This document shows positions 1 through 8,013 of a stretch of DNA of 64,000 nt, piece after piece. Every line of letters starts with the position of its first letter. Position 1 is the first letter of the stretch. Origin of the DNA: an uncultured Eubacteriales bacterium (GTDB taxonomy: Bacteria; Bacillota; Clostridia; Christensenellales; CAG-917); contig URAF01000002.1 in the NCBI GenBank assembly GCA_900545885.1, positions 99,951 to 163,950 of the forward strand. Reading direction: 5' to 3'. The position numbers were made by a program, and so were the translations under genes. The notes under the pieces were generated by a model. It saw only the letters and a program-made list of their open reading frames with translations, was not told where the DNA came from and searched no databases.

Positions 1-602
1 AGGCACTGTTTGTCGGCGATTTGCTGTCAACGGGATATTGGGCGACGGACATATCCGAAATTTCGTCCGACGATACCGTGCTGGTAATCGGTGCGGGACC
101 CACGGGATTGTGTACGTTGATGTGTACGGTGCTTAAAAATCCGGCGCGTATTATTGTCAGTGAACAGAACGCCGCAAGACGTGAGTTTGTGAAAAAGATG
201 TTTCCCGATGTTACGGTGGTTGCTCCCGACGAAGTCAAAGAAACGGTTGCGCGTTTGTGTCCGCGCGGCGGAGCGGACCGCGTTATCGAAGTTGCGGGTA
301 CCGCGGAAACTTTCCGCACGGCTTGGGAGTGCGCAAGGCCCAACGCAATAGTTACCGTTGTTGCAATGTACGATGCGCCGCAAATTCTTCCTTTGCCCGA
401 TATGTACGGCAAAAACCTTGTTTTCAAAACGGGAGGAGTCGACGCATGCAAGTGCGATAAAATTCTGGAACTCATAAAGCAGGGCAAGATAGACGCAACG
501 CCGCTTATCACGCATACTTTTGCGTTGAAAGACATAGAGCGCGCTTACGAATTGTTCGAAAATCGTGAAGACGGCGTCGTAAAGGTCGCGATAAGACCTT
601 GA
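1..602 (+). CDS. Zinc-type medium-chain dehydrogenase, C-terminal part (5' truncated by window edge)
   Basis: The reading frame is already open at base 3 and runs to a TGA at 600-602, so the N-terminal catalytic domain lies outside the window. What remains is the NAD(P)-binding Rossmann half of an MDR-family alcohol/polyol dehydrogenase: the nucleotide motif VLVIGAGPTG sits near the start, followed by the usual DRVIEVAGT stretch and a C-terminal segment ending in VKVAIRP, typical of these enzymes. The zinc ligands would be upstream, so substrate and metal content cannot be judged. A TTG at 21 could be mistaken for a start but falls inside the domain linker. No gene follows closely; 170 bases separate it from the convergent gene. 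Family assignment is firm, substrate unknown. Confidence 0.85.
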   Translation, partial: ALFVGDLLSTGYWATDISEISSDDTVLVIGAGPTGLCTLMCTVLKNPARIIVSEQNAARREFVKKMFPDVTVVAPDEVKETVARLCPRGGADRVIEVAGTAETFRTAWECARPNAIVTVVAMYDAPQILPLPDMYGKNLVFKTGGVDACKCDKILELIKQGKIDATPLITHTFALKDIERAYELFENREDGVVKVAIRP

Positions 603-722
603 GGTCAAAAGCCCGATAAAACAATAAAACGCATTTATGAAGTAAATCGACTATAAGCAGCAAATGCGAATATGTTGTAAATGCGTAAATTCGATAAGAC
701 GCAAATGAACCTTTTTAATTAA

Positions 723-749
723 AAAGCGCGGCACAATGTGTCGCGCTTT
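723..749 (-). terminator. Intrinsic terminator of the small membrane protein gene
   Basis: A GCGCG/CGCGC stem extended by GCAC/GTGT closes on a three-base loop. Read on the minus strand it is followed by TTTTTAATT, placing it just after the stop at 774. Confidence 0.7.
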
Positions 750-773
750 CAGGTTGGCTTTAATATTAAGTTG

Positions 774-1283
774 TTATTTGAGCGTAATACTTCTCAAAAT
801 AATGAACACGCCTGCCGCAATGCTGAGTGCGCCGATTGCGATGAAAATGGCGTTGACCGCTTCCCAGTATGCCGCGATGAAGAGTGCCGCTACTACTATC
901 ATGAACAGAATCGCAAGTATTACAACCGCTTTTTGAAGTGCGGAACCCGATTTCAGCAGGTTCATGTTGACTATCATAAAGTAGATTGCAAACAGTAAAA
1001 TGGCAATGCCGAGAATGATAAGCGCGACGTTTGCCGCAAGCACGGCAAGGACGATAAGCGCTATGCCCAATGCAACCTCGATTATGCCGACGATGATATT
1101 TTTGTAGTAAAGTTCCAGCAAACCAAGCACGGTGAGTATAGTTCCGAAAATGATGAGAGCAAGGTCTACGATGCTGCTCTGTTCATAGCAGAATATAACA
1201 CCGATAACTATCAGCGCCAACGCGGCGAGGAAGTTATTGTTGTTGGTAATGCGGTTTGTGTTGGTATTGACTTTTTCAGACAT
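774..1283 (-). CDS. Small multi-spanning membrane protein, unknown function
   Basis: The protein has about 169 residues and is almost wholly hydrophobic after an Asn/Thr-rich cytoplasmic start (MSEKVNTNTN...). Five to six membrane segments can be drawn, arranged as short helices like DUF308/HdeD-type proteins, which are built from repeated two-helix units; that similarity is an impression, not a match. I chose the ATG at 1283 because GAGGTG lies 6 bases before it; a longer frame upstream lacks a ribosome site and crosses the promoter. It has its own promoter (1330-1358) and terminator, so it is monocistronic. No catalytic motif is visible. Confidence 0.75.
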   Translation of the reverse strand: MSEKVNTNTNRITNNNNFLAALALIVIGVIFCYEQSSIVDLALIIFGTILTVLGLLELYYKNIIVGIIEVALGIALIVLAVLAANVALIILGIAILLFAIYFMIVNMNLLKSGSALQKAVVILAILFMIVVAALFIAAYWEAVNAIFIAIGALSIAAGVFIILRSITLK

Positions 1284-1329
1284 AATTACACCTCGCTTTG
1301 ATAAATGTATTTTGGTTCTTTTCGCATAC

Positions 1330-1358
1330 ATTATACGCCGACCGCGCCTACAATTCAA
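1330..1358 (-). promoter_or_regulatory. Sigma-A promoter for the 774-1283 gene
   Basis: On the minus strand TTGAAT (1353-1358) and TATAAT (1330-1335) are separated by exactly 17 bases, about 45 bases upstream of the start codon. Confidence 0.7.
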
Positions 1359-1884
1359 TCCCGCGAGCAAAATACTTTGATATTTTTCCTTATTTTTCCA
1401 TAGCTTCTATCATATATTAGTTTCTTGTGATTGTAAATTTGATGATTGAACCTGTGCGACGGAAGAGTGTGAGCAGATAACCCGACAGCGGATTTTCGAT
1501 GTTGATAATTGCAGGAATATGTTTTATAATTGAAAAAAGGCATTTAGAATGCAGATATAACGGGTATGAATAATTGAAAAAGGGGGGTAGTGAATTAACT
1601 TGCCGTCCGCAATGCGGTTAAAGTTTTGTGTGCCTTTCGGAAGACACTTCCTTATAGCCGTTAACGGCGCGGTAAAATGACCGTATCGGAAATTTTGAGC
1701 ATGTTTTATGTAGCGCCTGAATTTTCGGCGTGATTTGTAAATTTGCCAATATTCCAATTCCGAATTTCATAACATCATTTCTGCACTTAACCTTATGTTT
1801 TGTGCAAATTACCTTCCTTGCGGACGGGTATACGACAACAGGCGAAGTTCTTTCGCCGTTTCGTCTTACTTATGAGGAACGACT
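1359..1884. other. Intergenic stretch without a supported gene
   Basis: Open frames here lack ribosome sites and sensible composition. A perfect 12-base palindrome GCCGTTAACGGC lies at 1657-1668. The promoter of the sigma factor at 1885 should be near the right end, but I cannot identify a convincing one, as would be expected if it were read by its own alternative sigma factor. Confidence 0.5.
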
Positions 1885-2448
1885 ATGGACAGTCGGGGAA
1901 AAGAGAGAGTAAACAGGTGTATCATCGCGATTAAAAAAGGGGACGTTTCCGCCGTCGAAGAATTGCACGGACTGATTGCGCCCACGCTCAGGTTCATTGC
2001 GCTCAAATACGTACACGACGAGTTTGCAGCCGACGACCTTGTGCAGGAGTTCTGGAAAGACATCGATGAGATAGTCAGGAATTTCGTATTCGTGCGCAAC
2101 GGTTTCGGGTATCTCTGCAAGGCAATGACATATCGCACAATCAATTATTGCAAGAAAGTTTCAAGCGAAAAGAAACGTGTTTTCAGCATAGATTACGTCG
2201 ATTACAGGGAAATAAGCAGGTTTTCGTCTGACGGCGATCTGGGAAACGCCGAGCTGCGCGTATTGGTCGAAAAGGCAATGGATGCTTTGACCCCGCGGGA
2301 AAGACTGGTTTTGCAGGATATATTTTTCGAAGATAAATCTATACGCGAAATCGCAAAGGAAATCAACGTTTCCAAAAGCACCGCCGAAAATATCAAACAA
2401 GGTGCAATAGCAAAAATGAAAAAAGAGTTGGACAAAAGCGGTCTTTGA
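1885..2448 (+). CDS. ECF-like sigma-70 family RNA polymerase sigma factor
   Basis: A 187-residue protein with the two-domain layout of an ECF sigma factor. Region 2 is at about residues 15-85, with the core-binding/melting motif FAADDLVQEFWKDI. Region 4 is at about 128-182 (LTPRERLVLQDIFFEDKSIREIAKEINVSKSTAENIKQ), a clear helix-turn-helix for the -35 element. Such factors redirect RNA polymerase to a small regulon. The ATG at 1885 follows GAGG at a good distance. It is followed after 40 bases by a secreted peptidase-like gene and then by a membrane-anchored protein with a cytoplasmic N-terminus, the expected position and shape of an anti-sigma factor. Family assignment is strong; regulon and signal are unknown. 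Confidence 0.88.
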   Translation: MDSRGKERVNRCIIAIKKGDVSAVEELHGLIAPTLRFIALKYVHDEFAADDLVQEFWKDIDEIVRNFVFVRNGFGYLCKAMTYRTINYCKKVSSEKKRVFSIDYVDYREISRFSSDGDLGNAELRVLVEKAMDALTPRERLVLQDIFFEDKSIREIAKEINVSKSTAENIKQGAIAKMKKELDKSGL

Positions 2449-2488
2449 TTTGATGTAATAGTATCACTTACAAAGGAAGGACTTTACT

Positions 2489-3361
2489 ATGAAAACTCAA
2501 TCTTATCAAAAACTCTTCGGCTTTGTCGTTGTTGCGCTCGTCGCGGCTTTGCTTATCGCGCCTCTTTCCGTGGTGTATGCGTGGAATTCTCCTGTTGCTT
2601 CTGCCGATAGTGAAATATACTACGCCGACGAAAACTACAACGGCGGCGGCAATTATACCCAAGAGCGCGAGGAATTTAACTATGCATCAAAGACTGTTGA
2701 AGATAAAATACTGCTTAATTCTAGATACCCTGAATATTTCAACATGAACTCAAATCTTACGAATTCTTGCGCTTGTTCGGCGGGAGCAAACATAATTGCA
2801 TATTATGACAGGTTTTATCCCAATCTTGTCCCCAACTTCGAACCCGGCTTTCAGCGTCCGACTTATTACTCGTATTTCGGTATGGGATTATTTGATGAAC
2901 AACAAGGTATAATAAATGACCTTTACGCCGCTATGGGTACCAACACTAACGGCGCAGGCACGTCCAAACCGCAGTACAATCAAGGTCTTGCCGATTACGT
3001 CACGTCGCACGGTCAGAATATAAGTTATACTTCCGTAGCGAGCAACAACGTACTTGACATCAATGCGCTTTACAATCAGTTGCAGGCGGGACATCCAGTT
3101 ACGCTTTTCCTCAACGGATACAACATTGTATCGTGCGGCGACACAGGATCTTCTATAAGCCTTTTGAAATTAATATATACCTCCACTCATATGATGGTGG
3201 TTTTCGGAATGGAAAAAGTGAGTTATTATAACAGTGCAGGACAAATGATCCAACAATACACGTATTTGCACATAGCAAGTTGTATGGATTTGACGAATTG
3301 TGTTTACATAGTCAATCACAACGGAATGCTTGTCGATGCAGAAGCGGTGAGCATAACATAG
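2489..3361 (+). CDS. Secreted C39-like cysteine peptidase domain protein
   Basis: A 290-residue exported protein with a classic signal peptide: charged start, hydrophobic core at residues 10-30, likely cleavage near the ASA at 37-39. The mature part carries the papain-like C39-type signature: Cys94-Ala-Cys96-Ser-Ala-Gly-Ala-Asn with the helix NIIAYYDRFYP, and a candidate catalytic His234 in STHMMVVFGM. Two cysteines stand where one nucleophile is expected, so which is active is unclear. Fold assignment is by motif and is inference; it could also be a catalytically inactive relative. It lies between a sigma factor gene and a membrane-anchored anti-sigma-like gene, with 40- and 7-base spacings, so one transcript is likely. 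AAGGAAGG precedes the ATG. Confidence 0.7.
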   Translation: MKTQSYQKLFGFVVVALVAALLIAPLSVVYAWNSPVASADSEIYYADENYNGGGNYTQEREEFNYASKTVEDKILLNSRYPEYFNMNSNLTNSCACSAGANIIAYYDRFYPNLVPNFEPGFQRPTYYSYFGMGLFDEQQGIINDLYAAMGTNTNGAGTSKPQYNQGLADYVTSHGQNISYTSVASNNVLDINALYNQLQAGHPVTLFLNGYNIVSCGDTGSSISLLKLIYTSTHMMVVFGMEKVSYYNSAGQMIQQYTYLHIASCMDLTNCVYIVNHNGMLVDAEAVSIT

Positions 3362-3368
3362 GAACATA

Positions 3369-4040
3369 ATGAACGACGACAAATTCAACAAAATTATGAA
3401 TAAATACGTTTCGTCGACGGGAAGGAACGCCGATGACGACTTGGCAAAACTCAGAAATTCGGAAAAAGTTTCACGTCAAGTCCGCAAAAAACGTTACGCA
3501 TGGTCTGCCGTAGCCGCAATTATCGTAATTGCGGTTACGCTTGCGACCGTATTGCCGTTGACGCTCGGAAAAGGTGGACAATCAGAGGGGGACGGTTATT
3601 TTTATTGTGACGAAACGCAAGTTGAATTTGTCGAAATGCCTATGGAAGACATATTGGAGCAGGGGCAGTTCGGTTTGCTGCCCGTGGCGTTTGAAAATCC
3701 TATGCAAGAGAAACACAGCGCATTGATTTTACAACAAGAAAATAATGTCATAGGTATTAATTCGAAATACGCGGTTTATAGTATATTACTCGACGAGATG
3801 TACATTTTCGCATTAAAAGAAAAATATGTTTATACGGAAACACAATTTATAAATAACAATTGCAAACGTGAAGCACAATGGAGAGAAAAAACTGTGAAAT
3901 TTAATATTGCGGAAATAGAAAATGACGAGAGTTATGAGTATTCTTTCGTGTTTAACGATAGCGGAATGAATTATTACATTACGGCTGTCGTGTATGGTAC
4001 GCCTTCTCCCGACACTGTTCTGGACAACATTTTCGCTTAA
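3369..4040 (+). CDS. Single-pass membrane protein, probable anti-sigma factor
   Basis: A 223-residue protein with a cytoplasmic N-terminus of about 40 charged residues, one strong membrane helix at about 42-65 (WSAVAAIIVIAVTLATVLPL) and an extracytoplasmic domain of about 155 residues with no recognised fold. Its topology and its place as the third gene after an ECF-like sigma factor suggest an anti-sigma factor whose outer domain senses a signal or is cut by the peptidase-like protein encoded immediately upstream. There is no visible zinc-binding ZAS motif (HxxxCxxC), so it would be a non-ZAS type. The start is 7 bases after the previous stop. The functional call is from context only. Confidence 0.6.
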   Translation: MNDDKFNKIMNKYVSSTGRNADDDLAKLRNSEKVSRQVRKKRYAWSAVAAIIVIAVTLATVLPLTLGKGGQSEGDGYFYCDETQVEFVEMPMEDILEQGQFGLLPVAFENPMQEKHSALILQQENNVIGINSKYAVYSILLDEMYIFALKEKYVYTETQFINNNCKREAQWREKTVKFNIAEIENDESYEYSFVFNDSGMNYYITAVVYGTPSPDTVLDNIFA

Positions 4041-4117
4041 GCAAAATCATAAAAAAGCAATACCGTGTATATTTTCAACCGCGAATTATATGCATTTTGA
4101 AATCGTATTTGTTAATG

Positions 4118-4148
4118 AAAAAACCATCGGCGATACGATGGTTTTTTT
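4118..4148. terminator. Bidirectional intrinsic terminator
   Basis: AAAAAACCATCG pairs with CGATGGTTTTTT around a short loop, with an A-run on one side and a T-run on the other. It serves the sigma cassette and the convergent thiamine operon. Confidence 0.85.
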
Positions 4149-4227
4149 GTGGCGTTGAGGATATTCGCGCCGTGTGCAATATGTAGGAGAGTATGCTTTG
4201 CGCGGTGACCGCGCTTTTGGTGCGGAT

Positions 4228-4968
4228 TTATATCATCAACAATCCTTTGAGTGTTTTTTTGTAGTCGGTGAACTTTTGCGTGGTGGTGAAGTCTTCGCCT
4301 TCCGTTCCGTTGCGGTCGATGACAAGCTCTTCGACGATTTTGCCCGGTTTGCCCGCCATTACGAGTATGCGGTCGGAAAGAGTTATCGCCTCTTCGAGAT
4401 TGTGCGAAATGAAAACGGTGGACAGTTCGAGTTCGCGGGAAATGTTCAGATACCACGCGTACATGTCCTGTTTGGTCATTTCGTCAAGTGCGGAGAACGG
4501 TTCGTCCAACAGCATAAGACTTTGTCCGAAAAAGTACGTGCGCATGAAAGCCGCGCGCTGACGCATACCGCCCGACAGTTGGCTCGGATATTTCTTTTCC
4601 GTTCCTTGAAGTCCGAACTGTTCAAAATACGGCTCAACTTTTTCACGCGCCTTTTTAAGCGACATTCCTTTCACGCGATAGGGCAGCGATACGTTGTCGC
4701 GTATTGTCTTGAAAGGCAGCAACATGTCTTTTTGCAGCATATAACTGACTTTGCCCGCCTTGCCGACGATATTTTCGCCGTCCAGAATGACTTCGCCGTT
4801 CACGGGTTTTGCAAGCCCCGACAGCACCTGAAACAGGGTGGTTTTGCCCACCCCGCTCGTGCCTATAAGACACACCATTTCACCCTTTTCTACGGTGAAA
4901 CTAATGTCCTGGATTATTGTCACGTCTTCATACTGTTGCGTGACGTTTTTGACTTCCAAAAGTGCCAT
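4228..4968 (-). CDS. thiZ: ABC transporter ATP-binding protein of a ThiXYZ-type thiamine-precursor importer
   Basis: A 246-residue ATPase of the nitrate/sulfonate/taurine-type importer group. Walker A GTSGVGKT is at residues 36-43, the Q-loop region in YMLQKDMLLPF, the signature LSGGMRQR around 132, Walker B with LLDEPFSALD, and the switch His in FISHNLEEA. It powers import of a pyrimidine (HMP-like) or thiamine precursor with the adjacent permease and THI5-type binding protein. It is the last gene of the riboswitch operon; its ATG is one base after the stop of the binding-protein gene, with no strong ribosome site, so translation is probably coupled. The precise ligand is inferred from the TPP riboswitch and the binding protein. 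Confidence 0.88.
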   Translation of the reverse strand: MALLEVKNVTQQYEDVTIIQDISFTVEKGEMVCLIGTSGVGKTTLFQVLSGLAKPVNGEVILDGENIVGKAGKVSYMLQKDMLLPFKTIRDNVSLPYRVKGMSLKKAREKVEPYFEQFGLQGTEKKYPSQLSGGMRQRAAFMRTYFFGQSLMLLDEPFSALDEMTKQDMYAWYLNISRELELSTVFISHNLEEAITLSDRILVMAGKPGKIVEELVIDRNGTEGEDFTTTQKFTDYKKTLKGLLMI

Positions 4969-4969
4969 A

Positions 4970-6007
4970 TCAGTTTGCGGAAACAGCGGGCAGGAATTCG
5001 TTGGTAAATCCGTAGCCTGCGGTAATGGGCGCAGTCATGCCTTCCGTTTCAAGTTCCCACATGAGGGCGAAGAAATCGTCCCATCTTTGCTGGTCGATAT
5101 AACCCCATTGAGGAGCGTCGGCGGTGTATTCGTTTTTGAGGAATTCCATGCTGGCGTAAACAAGTTCGGCGTTGACTTTGAGTTCGGGGTTTTCTTCCAT
5201 GAGAATGTCGGCAGCTTCTTTGGGATTTGCTATTGCGTATTCATAACCCTTTGCTGTTGCCGCCATGAACTTTCTTGCTTGTTCGGGGTAGTTTTTGAGA
5301 TAATCGTTGTTCGCGATGATGACGGGAGTGTAGTAGTCGAGACGGTCATACTGGCTCATTCTGTAAAAAGTATGTTCGACGTTTTTGACTTCAAGCTGTT
5401 TGACGTCCCATGCCTGATAACTCCACAGACAGTCCACGCCGTCGGGATTTGCAAATTCCGCCATTATGTTTTCAACCGTGTTGGGTACGAAATTGACCTT
5501 ATCGGCAGACGCGGTTTCTGCGTGGTTTACTTCGACGCCCGCGAGATTGAAGATGTATTCGACGATGGACTGTTCGCCTGCAAGTCCCCATGTGGCATAT
5601 TTTTTGCCTTTGAGTTCGGCAAGGGAGTCGACGGTGCCTTTAACAAGTATACCCGATGTGTTGTGTTGGATAACTGCGGCAACGGCGGTCACGTTGACGT
5701 TGCTTTGCTGGTTGTAAATCATCTGTTCCTGGAAGTCTACACCGAACTGTCCGACGCCTACGGAAACGTCCGCGGAGCAACCCGTGGTTCCGGGCTGTAC
5801 GAAAGTTACGTTCAGACCTTCTTCGGCATAATATCCGAGGTGTTTTGCGACGTAAAGTCCCGTATGGTTGGTGTTGGGTGCCCAGTCAAGTACGAAAGTG
5901 ATGTTTGCGGGGTCGCCGTCATCGGGATTGCAGGCGACAAGCGCGAATACGGAAGAGGTGACGAGTGCAAGCAACACAAGTATGCAAAGTGTTTTTCTGA
6001 GTTTCAT
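4970..6007 (-). CDS. thiY: THI5/NMT1-family substrate-binding lipoprotein
   Basis: A 345-residue protein with a lipoprotein signal ending in the lipobox LVAC (Cys26), so it is anchored outside the membrane. The mature protein begins ITFVLDWAPNTNHTGLYVAK, the hallmark of the NMT1/THI5-like family, whose bacterial member ThiY binds formyl-aminopyrimidine or HMP. Further family features are the segment TGCSADVSVGVGQFGVDFQEQ and the WGYIDQQRWDDF region near the C-terminus. GGAG precedes the ATG at 6007, inside the end of the permease gene. Thiamine-precursor binding is inferred from family and from the operon's TPP riboswitch. Confidence 0.88.
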   Translation of the reverse strand: MKLRKTLCILVLLALVTSSVFALVACNPDDGDPANITFVLDWAPNTNHTGLYVAKHLGYYAEEGLNVTFVQPGTTGCSADVSVGVGQFGVDFQEQMIYNQQSNVNVTAVAAVIQHNTSGILVKGTVDSLAELKGKKYATWGLAGEQSIVEYIFNLAGVEVNHAETASADKVNFVPNTVENIMAEFANPDGVDCLWSYQAWDVKQLEVKNVEHTFYRMSQYDRLDYYTPVIIANNDYLKNYPEQARKFMAATAKGYEYAIANPKEAADILMEENPELKVNAELVYASMEFLKNEYTADAPQWGYIDQQRWDDFFALMWELETEGMTAPITAGYGFTNEFLPAVSAN

Positions 6008-6778
6008 TTAATTCTCCTTCTTATTCCAGCGTATAACGCATCGTTTTACGATTTCGAGCGCGAGCAGCAAAAGCAGACTCAACACTATGACCCACATTAT
6101 GGTTGCGAACATAGCGTCGTAAGCGTACATTCTTTGCAGTCGCAGGATATAAAATCCCAGTCCGCCCAACGAACCTACCCATTCCGAAACAACCGCTCCG
6201 ACGATTGCGTACGTTGTGGAAATTTTCAACGCGGAGAAAAAGTTCGGAAGAGCGTTCGGCAGTTTGAGGAACCAGAATATTTTGAGTTTGTTTGCTCCCA
6301 TCGACCGCATCAGGTCAATCATATCGGGGTCGGTTTGTCTGTAACCGTCCGCAAGACCGATTGCAATCGGGAAAAAGGTAGTGAGCGCGACGAGCAGGAT
6401 TTTCGGTTTGATGTCATATCCGAGCCACAACGAAATCAGGGGAGCGATGACAATCGTAGGAACTGTTTGGGTTATGACGAGCAGAGGTTTGAACCCGTAG
6501 CCGAACACCTTGAAAGTGTCCATAAGCACCGCCAGCACGAACCCAACTCCTACGCCGCACGCAAGACCCGCAACGGCTTCGAGAAGGGTAATTCTCGTGT
6601 GGCGCATAATCATGTCGCTTTGCTCGAAAAAGGAGTTAAAAGTCTGTTTTGGGGTAGGTAAAATCAGGTCCGGGACTTTTCCGGACAAACAGACTATCTC
6701 CCAGATGAGGAAAAAAAGTCCTATAAACGCCGCGGGAATTATTATTTTATACGTGATGTTTAGTAACTTTTTTCTCAA
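6008..6778 (-). CDS. thiX: ABC transporter permease of the ThiXYZ-type importer (TTG start)
   Basis: A 256-residue BPD_transp_1 permease with about six membrane segments and the cytoplasmic coupling motif in LMRSMGANKLKIFWFLKLPNAL (EAA-like loop), which docks to the ATPase. The start appears to be a TTG at 6778: no in-frame ATG exists until after the first membrane helix, and GGAG lies 12 bases upstream. The start overlaps the end of the thiamine-binding protein gene by 32 bases, so the two are translationally coupled. The stop touches the next gene with no gap. Confidence 0.87.
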   Translation of the reverse strand: MRKKLLNITYKIIIPAAFIGLFFLIWEIVCLSGKVPDLILPTPKQTFNSFFEQSDMIMRHTRITLLEAVAGLACGVGVGFVLAVLMDTFKVFGYGFKPLLVITQTVPTIVIAPLISLWLGYDIKPKILLVALTTFFPIAIGLADGYRQTDPDMIDLMRSMGANKLKIFWFLKLPNALPNFFSALKISTTYAIVGAVVSEWVGSLGGLGFYILRLQRMYAYDAMFATIMWVIVLSLLLLLALEIVKRCVIRWNKKEN

Positions 6779-7046
6779 TGGTCAGCACTTCTCCTTCGGG
6801 ACGGTACACGACTTTTATGAACGCCGCAACGCCTTGGTGATTTGCTTTTCCCGCGATGTGCAGGCATTCTTTCATGATGTCCATGAGCTGGTCGATGTCG
6901 GAACCTTCGACTGCGGTTTCGAAGGGACCTACATAGCATTCGAGTCCTGTGCTTTTCATGTAAGCGATGACTTCGTCGACGACTTTTATGGTTTGTTCGT
7001 CGTCAAGGGTTTCGGGTAAAATCTGCAATGCAACACTTGCCAGCAT
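6747..7046 (-). CDS. MTH1187/YkoF-like thiamine-binding protein
   Basis: A 99-residue cytoplasmic protein of the MTH1187 family, a small ferredoxin-like fold that binds thiamine-type ligands. The family pattern is visible: SVALQILPE at the start, VVDEVIAYMKSTGLECYVGPFETAVEG in the middle, and a helix around IDQLMDIMKECLHIA. AAGGAG stands 8 bases before the ATG at 7046; a longer frame upstream overlaps the methyltransferase and has no ribosome site. It sits between a methyltransferase and the importer in a TPP-controlled operon, which supports a role in capturing or sensing thiamine or its pyrimidine. Confidence 0.82.
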   Translation of the reverse strand: MLASVALQILPETLDDEQTIKVVDEVIAYMKSTGLECYVGPFETAVEGSDIDQLMDIMKECLHIAGKANHQGVAAFIKVVYRPEGEVLTIEKKVTKHHV

Positions 7047-7048
7047 AA

Positions 7049-7669
7049 TTAAATCTCCTTTTTGACTTTTATTACGGCGAAAACGCCTTCGCCGTGTCCG
7101 TTTTGGATTTGTTGGGGTACGTTGTCGAGAGTGAAGACGGTTTGCTTGGAACATACGTATTCGAAACCCGCCTCTTCGAGCAACGATTTCATTCGGTCGA
7201 AAGACCTGAAATGCGCGCCTTTATAGTAAACGCTCGTTTCTTTGAACTCTTCGTACTGTTTGCCGAGAGGAGTTGCCGCGTCAATGAACGCGACGACCAT
7301 ACTGCCGCCGTTTTTGAGTATGCGGTACGCTTCGCGGAAAGAGGGGAGTATGTCCTCTATGAAACAGTCGACCGTAATCATCAGCAGTCCTTCGACTTCG
7401 CCGTCGGCGTACGGAAGGTTGTCCGCGCAAGCCTTTTTGACCGTAATGCCGCGGTCTATTGCAAAACGTGCCATGTTTTCGGACGGGTCGACGCCTTCTT
7501 TTATTCCCAGTCTGCTTGCAAAAATCCCCGTGCCTACGCCTATTTCGATGTACGTTTTGTCGGCGTCGAGCAAAGATTTTACGGCTTCGTATTCCGCGTC
7601 GAAAAGTTTGTCGTTTTCAAAAAACCATTCGTCGTATTCGGTGGAATGAGCGTCGAAATTGTTTTGCAT
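7049..7669 (-). CDS. Class I SAM-dependent methyltransferase, first gene of a TPP-riboswitch operon
   Basis: A 206-residue Methyltransf_11-type enzyme. The SAM-binding motif I is YIEIGVGTGIFASRLG, followed by the acidic motif II in GVDPSENMARFA, DNLPYADGEVEG, and the post-motif AYRILKNGGSMVVAF. The start ATG at 7669 has GGAG just upstream; a longer frame would run through the terminator hairpin. It is the promoter-proximal gene behind the TPP riboswitch, so its expression is tied to thiamine shortage, yet no standard thiamine pathway step needs such a methyltransferase. Substrate unknown; I infer a role in salvage or processing of an imported thiamine derivative. Confidence 0.85.
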   Translation of the reverse strand: MQNNFDAHSTEYDEWFFENDKLFDAEYEAVKSLLDADKTYIEIGVGTGIFASRLGIKEGVDPSENMARFAIDRGITVKKACADNLPYADGEVEGLLMITVDCFIEDILPSFREAYRILKNGGSMVVAFIDAATPLGKQYEEFKETSVYYKGAHFRSFDRMKSLLEEAGFEYVCSKQTVFTLDNVPQQIQNGHGEGVFAVIKVKKEI

Positions 7670-7677
7670 TTTTCTCC

Positions 7678-7705
7678 AAAAAAAACAGACCCTGTAATCG
7701 GGTCC
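7678..7705 (-). terminator. Riboswitch-controlled intrinsic terminator
   Basis: On the minus strand GGACCC-loop-GGGTCT is followed by seven T, directly between the TPP aptamer and the first ribosome site. Ligand binding should favour this hairpin and stop transcription. Confidence 0.8.
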
Positions 7706-7719
7706 TAAAAGCAAAATCT

Positions 7720-7806
7720 ACACAATCTCCCTACGCCGGCATTATCCGTATCAGGTTAAATGGTTCCCTCTTGCGAGTGATCTCAGCCTTTCAGCACCCA
7801 TGATCT
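7720..7806 (-). promoter_or_regulatory. TPP riboswitch (THI element)
   Basis: On the minus strand the conserved elements appear in order: GGGTGCTGAAAGGCTGAGA, then an irregular helix, then AACCTGATACGGATAATGCC and GGCGTAGGGAG. These are the CUGAGA pyrimidine-sensing and pyrophosphate-binding parts of the THI box. It lies upstream of the methyltransferase and ThiXYZ operon and is followed by a terminator, so it acts by transcription attenuation when thiamine pyrophosphate is plentiful. Confidence 0.96.
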
Positions 7807-7978
7807 ATTTGTTTATGATTGAATTATATGCCTGCACCAATTCGGTGTCAAGTCAATTTTGCTTCAAATCTCATTATCCGAAAAACAATTGTTATGTCAT
7901 TCGCGAGCAGCATAAATAGTGTTTTTAATCAAGAAAATGAGCGCATCTTCTGAAATATGATATGAAATTCAAGGCAAG

Positions 7979-8004
7979 CAAAAAGGGCGCAAGCTGCACC
8001 CTTC
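7979..8004 (-). terminator. Intrinsic terminator after tmRNA
   Basis: On the minus strand GGGTGC-loop-GCGCCC is followed by TTTTTGC, a few bases past the mature 3' end of the tmRNA. Confidence 0.75.
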
Positions 8005-8013
8005 ATTGTTTGG

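Noticed and set aside
1524..1757. 77-codon minus-strand frame upstream of the sigma factor
   Set aside because: No ribosome site and no recognisable motif; its composition does not resemble neighbouring genes.
4838..6661. Plus-strand frame of 607 codons across the thiamine importer
   Set aside because: Antisense to thiX, thiY and thiZ, which have matching motifs; Cys/Phe/Val-rich composition indicates a shadow.
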